Shown here: in pieces, positions 61,723 to 64,000 of the stretch
Numbering within the stretch: position 1 is the stretch's first letter
How the letters are laid out: each line of letters starts with the position of its first letter
Origin: Ornithoclostridium sp949298505
GTDB taxonomy: Bacteria; Bacillota; Clostridia; Christensenellales; UBA3700
Length of the DNA stretch: 64,000 nt
Assembly (NCBI GenBank): GCA_949298505.1
Contig: CASFWW010000023.1
Coordinates: 1 to 64,000, forward strand
Direction: 5' to 3'
Program-made: the position numbers and the translations under genes
Notes under the pieces: model-generated
What the model saw: the letters and a program-made list of their open reading frames with translations, nothing else
Told to the model about the DNA's origin: nothing
Databases searched by the model: none

Positions 61723-62541
61723 TTATTTATTGGACGCCAGCTGGACCACTTCTTTTATTATCGCGCCGAGTTTGCCGACAACCTTTACACTCTCTGCCTG
61801 CACGTCCAGATGGCTGAGCTTTTCACCGCTCAGTCCCGCCGCCTTGTTGCTTATGAACGAAAGCCCGAGCACTTTTATGCCCATATGCACCGCCGCTATC
61901 GTCTCGATAGCGGTGCTCATGCCCACAGCGTCCGCGCCCATAGCGCGCGCCATGCGTATTTCGGCGGGAGTCTCGAAGTTGGGACCGGTGAACTGGATGT
62001 AGACGCCCTCTTTCAGATCTACGCCGGCTTTCTTTGCCGCCTGCCGCGCGATCTCCCTCAGAGACGGGTCGTAAGCTTCAGTCATATCGGGAAACCTGTC
62101 GCCGTAAGAAGGATCGTTCCTGCCGATAAGCGGAGACGGAACAAGCGAAATATGATCTGTTATCATCATGATGTCGCCTGTGTTCAGATCCTCTCTTATG
62201 CCGCCGGACGCATTGGTAAGGATAAGCGCTTTTACGCCCATCCTGATCATCAGACGTATCGGAAGCACCGCCTCCTGAGGCGTGTATCCTTCGTAATAAT
62301 GCACTCTGCCCTGCATCACGACCACCGGAACGCGGTTGATATAGCCGAAAACGAATCTTCCGCTGTGTCCCTCGACCGTGGAAGTTGGCATCCCCTGTAT
62401 GCTGTCGAAAGGAACGCTGTAAACGCTTTCGATATTCTCGGCGATCGCTCCCAGTCTGCTGCCGAGCACAAGCCCTATCTGCGGCTTGAAATCCACTCTG
62501 TTGCGCAGGCTGGAATACGCTTTCTCTACTCTCTTCCACAT
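61723..62541 (-). CDS. punA: Purine nucleoside phosphorylase
   Basis: Trimeric PNP cleaving inosine and guanosine (and their deoxy forms) with phosphate; 272 aa. GLVLGSRLGAIAENIE (glycine-rich phosphate loop), STVEGHSGRFVFG, MQGRVHYYEGYTPQE, LTNASGGIREDLNTGDIM and AVGMSTAIETIAA are family motifs. The start is an ATG 7 bases after pyrE with a weak ribosome binding site, suggesting coupled translation. Confidence 0.92.
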   Translation of the reverse strand: MWKRVEKAYSSLRNRVDFKPQIGLVLGSRLGAIAENIESVYSVPFDSIQGMPTSTVEGHSGRFVFGYINRVPVVVMQGRVHYYEGYTPQEAVLPIRLMIRMGVKALILTNASGGIREDLNTGDIMMITDHISLVPSPLIGRNDPSYGDRFPDMTEAYDPSLREIARQAAKKAGVDLKEGVYIQFTGPNFETPAEIRMARAMGADAVGMSTAIETIAAVHMGIKVLGLSFISNKAAGLSGEKLSHLDVQAESVKVVGKLGAIIKEVVQLASNK

Positions 62542-62548
62542 AGGCGAC

Positions 62549-63139
62549 TCACTTGGTGAAGACTCTGGAACCGGGTTTGACCAGTTCTATCTTGCCTTCT
62601 TTGCAAAGGGGACATTCGTCCGGCTCATACGACGTGATGTCCATGCTGATCAGGTTGACGAATTTTACGCCGAAATCCACCATGCCGTTGCTTCTGTCAA
62701 CGAGAGAGGCGACCGCCGTGACCTCGCCGCCCGCTTCTTTGACGAGCGCGATGACTTCCTTGACCGAGCCTCCCGTGGTAACGACGTCTTCGCAGACGAC
62801 GAACTTCGTGCCCTTCTCGATCGTGAAGCCGCGGCGCAGAGTCATGACTCCGTTTTCTCTTTCGGCGAATATGTTGGATTTGCCGAGCTGTCTCGCGACC
62901 TCGTATCCCATCAGTATGCCTCCTATCGCCGGAGAGATCACCACGTCGACTTCAACGCCGGCGTCGGTCAGTTTTTCGGCGAGCGCCTTGCAGAGGGTCT
63001 CGCTTGCCTTGGGGTCAACGAAAACCTTCGCGCTCTGCATATAGGTGTCAGAGTGCCTTCCGGACGTAAGCTTAAAATGTCCTTTGAGTATAGCGCCTGT
63101 GCTGCGGTATACTTCGAGTGCTTGTTCTGTCGTCATCAT
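62549..63139 (-). CDS. pyrE: Orotate phosphoribosyltransferase
   Basis: Joins orotate and PRPP to OMP. The 196-aa protein has the KLTSGRHSDTYMQ substrate region and the PRPP loop VVCEDVVTTGGSV. A C-terminal extension with CPLC (ECPLCKEGKIELVKPGSRVF) is typical of the zinc-ribbon-like tail found in many Clostridia and archaea. The ATG at 63139 follows GGAGG. It lies 52 bases after pyrD. Confidence 0.93.
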   Translation of the reverse strand: MMTTEQALEVYRSTGAILKGHFKLTSGRHSDTYMQSAKVFVDPKASETLCKALAEKLTDAGVEVDVVISPAIGGILMGYEVARQLGKSNIFAERENGVMTLRRGFTIEKGTKFVVCEDVVTTGGSVKEVIALVKEAGGEVTAVASLVDRSNGMVDFGVKFVNLISMDITSYEPDECPLCKEGKIELVKPGSRVFTK

Positions 63140-63191
63140 ATCTGTTTCCTCCGATTTTATTTAAATTTTTCCTGCCTGTGTCTGTAAAACG

Positions 63192-64000
63192 TCAATTCAG
63201 GATCAACGTGCCGACCAGGTCGTTAATGTCCATGCCGTTTTCCTCAACGTATTTGCCAAGGTCTTTGACTATGTCGTACGCCGCGGTGGGATCAGTAAAG
63301 TTCGCCGTGCCGACCTGCACCGCGCGCGCTCCGCATATCATGAATTCGAGCACGTCCGTATAGCAGGTTATGCCGCCGAGACCTATTATCGGGATCTTTA
63401 CCGCATTGTAACATTCCCATACCATTTTCAGCGCGACCGGCTTCACGCAGGGACCGGACATACCGCCGTTGTTGTTGGCGAGTATCGGGCGCCTTGTCCT
63501 GTAGTTCACCGCCATGCCGGAAATGGTGTTTATCAGCGATACCGCGTCCGCGCCGCCCGCTTCAGCCGCTCTCGCGTTGTCCGCGATGCAGCTCACGTTG
63601 GGAGACAGCTTGGTTATCACCGGTTTTTTGCATACGTTTTTGACTGCGCGCGTGACTTCCTCAACGTTTTTGGGAAGCACGCCGAAAGCCATGCCGCCCT
63701 GCTTGACGTTGGGGCAGGATATGTTGAGTTCCACCATATCCGCGTGGCTGTCGTTTATCCTCTCGCCTATCGCTATGTAGTCCTCGAGAGTGGATCCCGC
63801 GATATTTGCGATCACGACGACGTCCTCTTCCGCCAGTCTCTTGTCGTCCTCGGCGAGATAATGCTCTATGCCGGGGTTCTGAAGTCCTACGCTGTTCAGC
63901 ATACCGCCGTAAGTTTCCGCGACTCTCGGAGGCGGATTGCCTTCTCTCTTTTTAAGGGTCAGACCTTTCGTGCATATGCCGCCAAGCGCGGAAAGCGGAT
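63192..64000 (-). CDS. pyrD: Dihydroorotate dehydrogenase B, catalytic subunit (partial)
   Basis: The frame is open from 63192 to the window edge; the N-terminal part is missing. At the 5' side the sequence reads LGGICTKGLTLKKREGNPPP, then RVAETYGGMLNSVGLQNPG, typical class 1 PyrD. The active-site Cys lies in VELNISCPNVKQGG, marking the class 1B NAD-linked form that works with PyrK; pyrK should lie beyond the edge if the operon is conserved. FMN-phosphate segments (GLGGITCYTDVLEFM, GARAVQVGTANF) are intact. It oxidises dihydroorotate to orotate, the substrate of PyrE encoded next. Confidence 0.93.
   Translation of the reverse strand, partial: PLSALGGICTKGLTLKKREGNPPPRVAETYGGMLNSVGLQNPGIEHYLAEDDKRLAEEDVVVIANIAGSTLEDYIAIGERINDSHADMVELNISCPNVKQGGMAFGVLPKNVEEVTRAVKNVCKKPVITKLSPNVSCIADNARAAEAGGADAVSLINTISGMAVNYRTRRPILANNNGGMSGPCVKPVALKMVWECYNAVKIPIIGLGGITCYTDVLEFMICGARAVQVGTANFTDPTAAYDIVKDLGKYVEENGMDINDLVGTLILN

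Noticed and set aside
60221..62002. 593-codon open frame on plus opposite mtaD and punA
   Set aside because: Shadow of two recognisable enzymes; no start signal or family features.

Overview
The window looks like chromosomal DNA of a low-to-mid GC Gram-positive bacterium of the class Clostridia, probably an uncultured gut lineage (inference). Signs of this are near-consensus TTGACA-17-TATAAT promoters, strong GGAGG ribosome binding sites, LL-diaminopimelate aminotransferase (DapL), type III glutamine synthetase, an ANTAR antiterminator, zinc-type S14, and a KOW/L14e-like gene between map and infA. No tRNA, rRNA, CRISPR array, phage or complete insertion sequence was seen.

Layout. 1-2.5 kb: a UvrD/PcrA helicase on plus. 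2.6-15.8 kb (minus): a tight eight-gene run, glnN-asnB-guaA-pyrG-carA-carB-dapF-dapL. It makes glutamine with a type III synthetase and then spends it in four glutamine amidotransferases (Asn, GMP, CTP, carbamoyl phosphate), ending with two lysine/cell-wall genes. 16.1-21.3 kb (plus, divergent): a split, archaeal-style glutamate synthase in three polypeptides, a short type I glutamine synthetase and an ANTAR regulator. Both divergent transcripts begin almost at once with related terminator hairpins, so the locus is probably one nitrogen regulon controlled by antitermination. 21.5-22.7 kb: azlCD amino acid exporter. 22.9-28 kb: a DUF1508 protein, a truncated surface-protein fragment, a LacI regulator and a GH36-like glycosidase. 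28.2-30.3 kb: an old-yellow-enzyme/2-enoate reductase type flavoenzyme. 30.4-34 kb: acyl carrier protein, a minimal phosphopantetheinyl transferase, 4-alpha-glucanotransferase and a membrane-anchored alpha/beta hydrolase.

34.2-50.1 kb (minus): the complete S10-spc-alpha ribosomal supercluster from rpsJ to rplQ with secY, adk, map, infA and rpoA, including rpmD and rpmJ. It has a strong promoter and structured leader before rpsJ, and a second internal promoter with a structured leader before rpsM. 50.3-51.4 kb: a divergent XRE repressor/membrane protein pair with an identical inverted repeat inside the spacer of each promoter. 51.6-54.2 kb: a DUF1858 redox protein and an SPFH/zinc-ribbon pair resembling Bacillus YdjI-YdjG. 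54.4-56.2 kb: an M1-type lipoprotein peptidase and a 38-residue cysteine-rich peptide. 56.6-64 kb (minus): a run starting with a truncated pyrD at the window edge, then pyrE, punA, an SAH/MTA deaminase-like amidohydrolase, a small membrane-anchored protein, an asymmetric ABC-F ATPase, an Lrp/AsnC regulator and an aminotransferase.

The most interesting region is 2.6-21.3 kb, where glutamine synthesis, glutamine use and their likely RNA-level control sit on one divergent locus. All functional calls come from reading motifs; no database search was possible.
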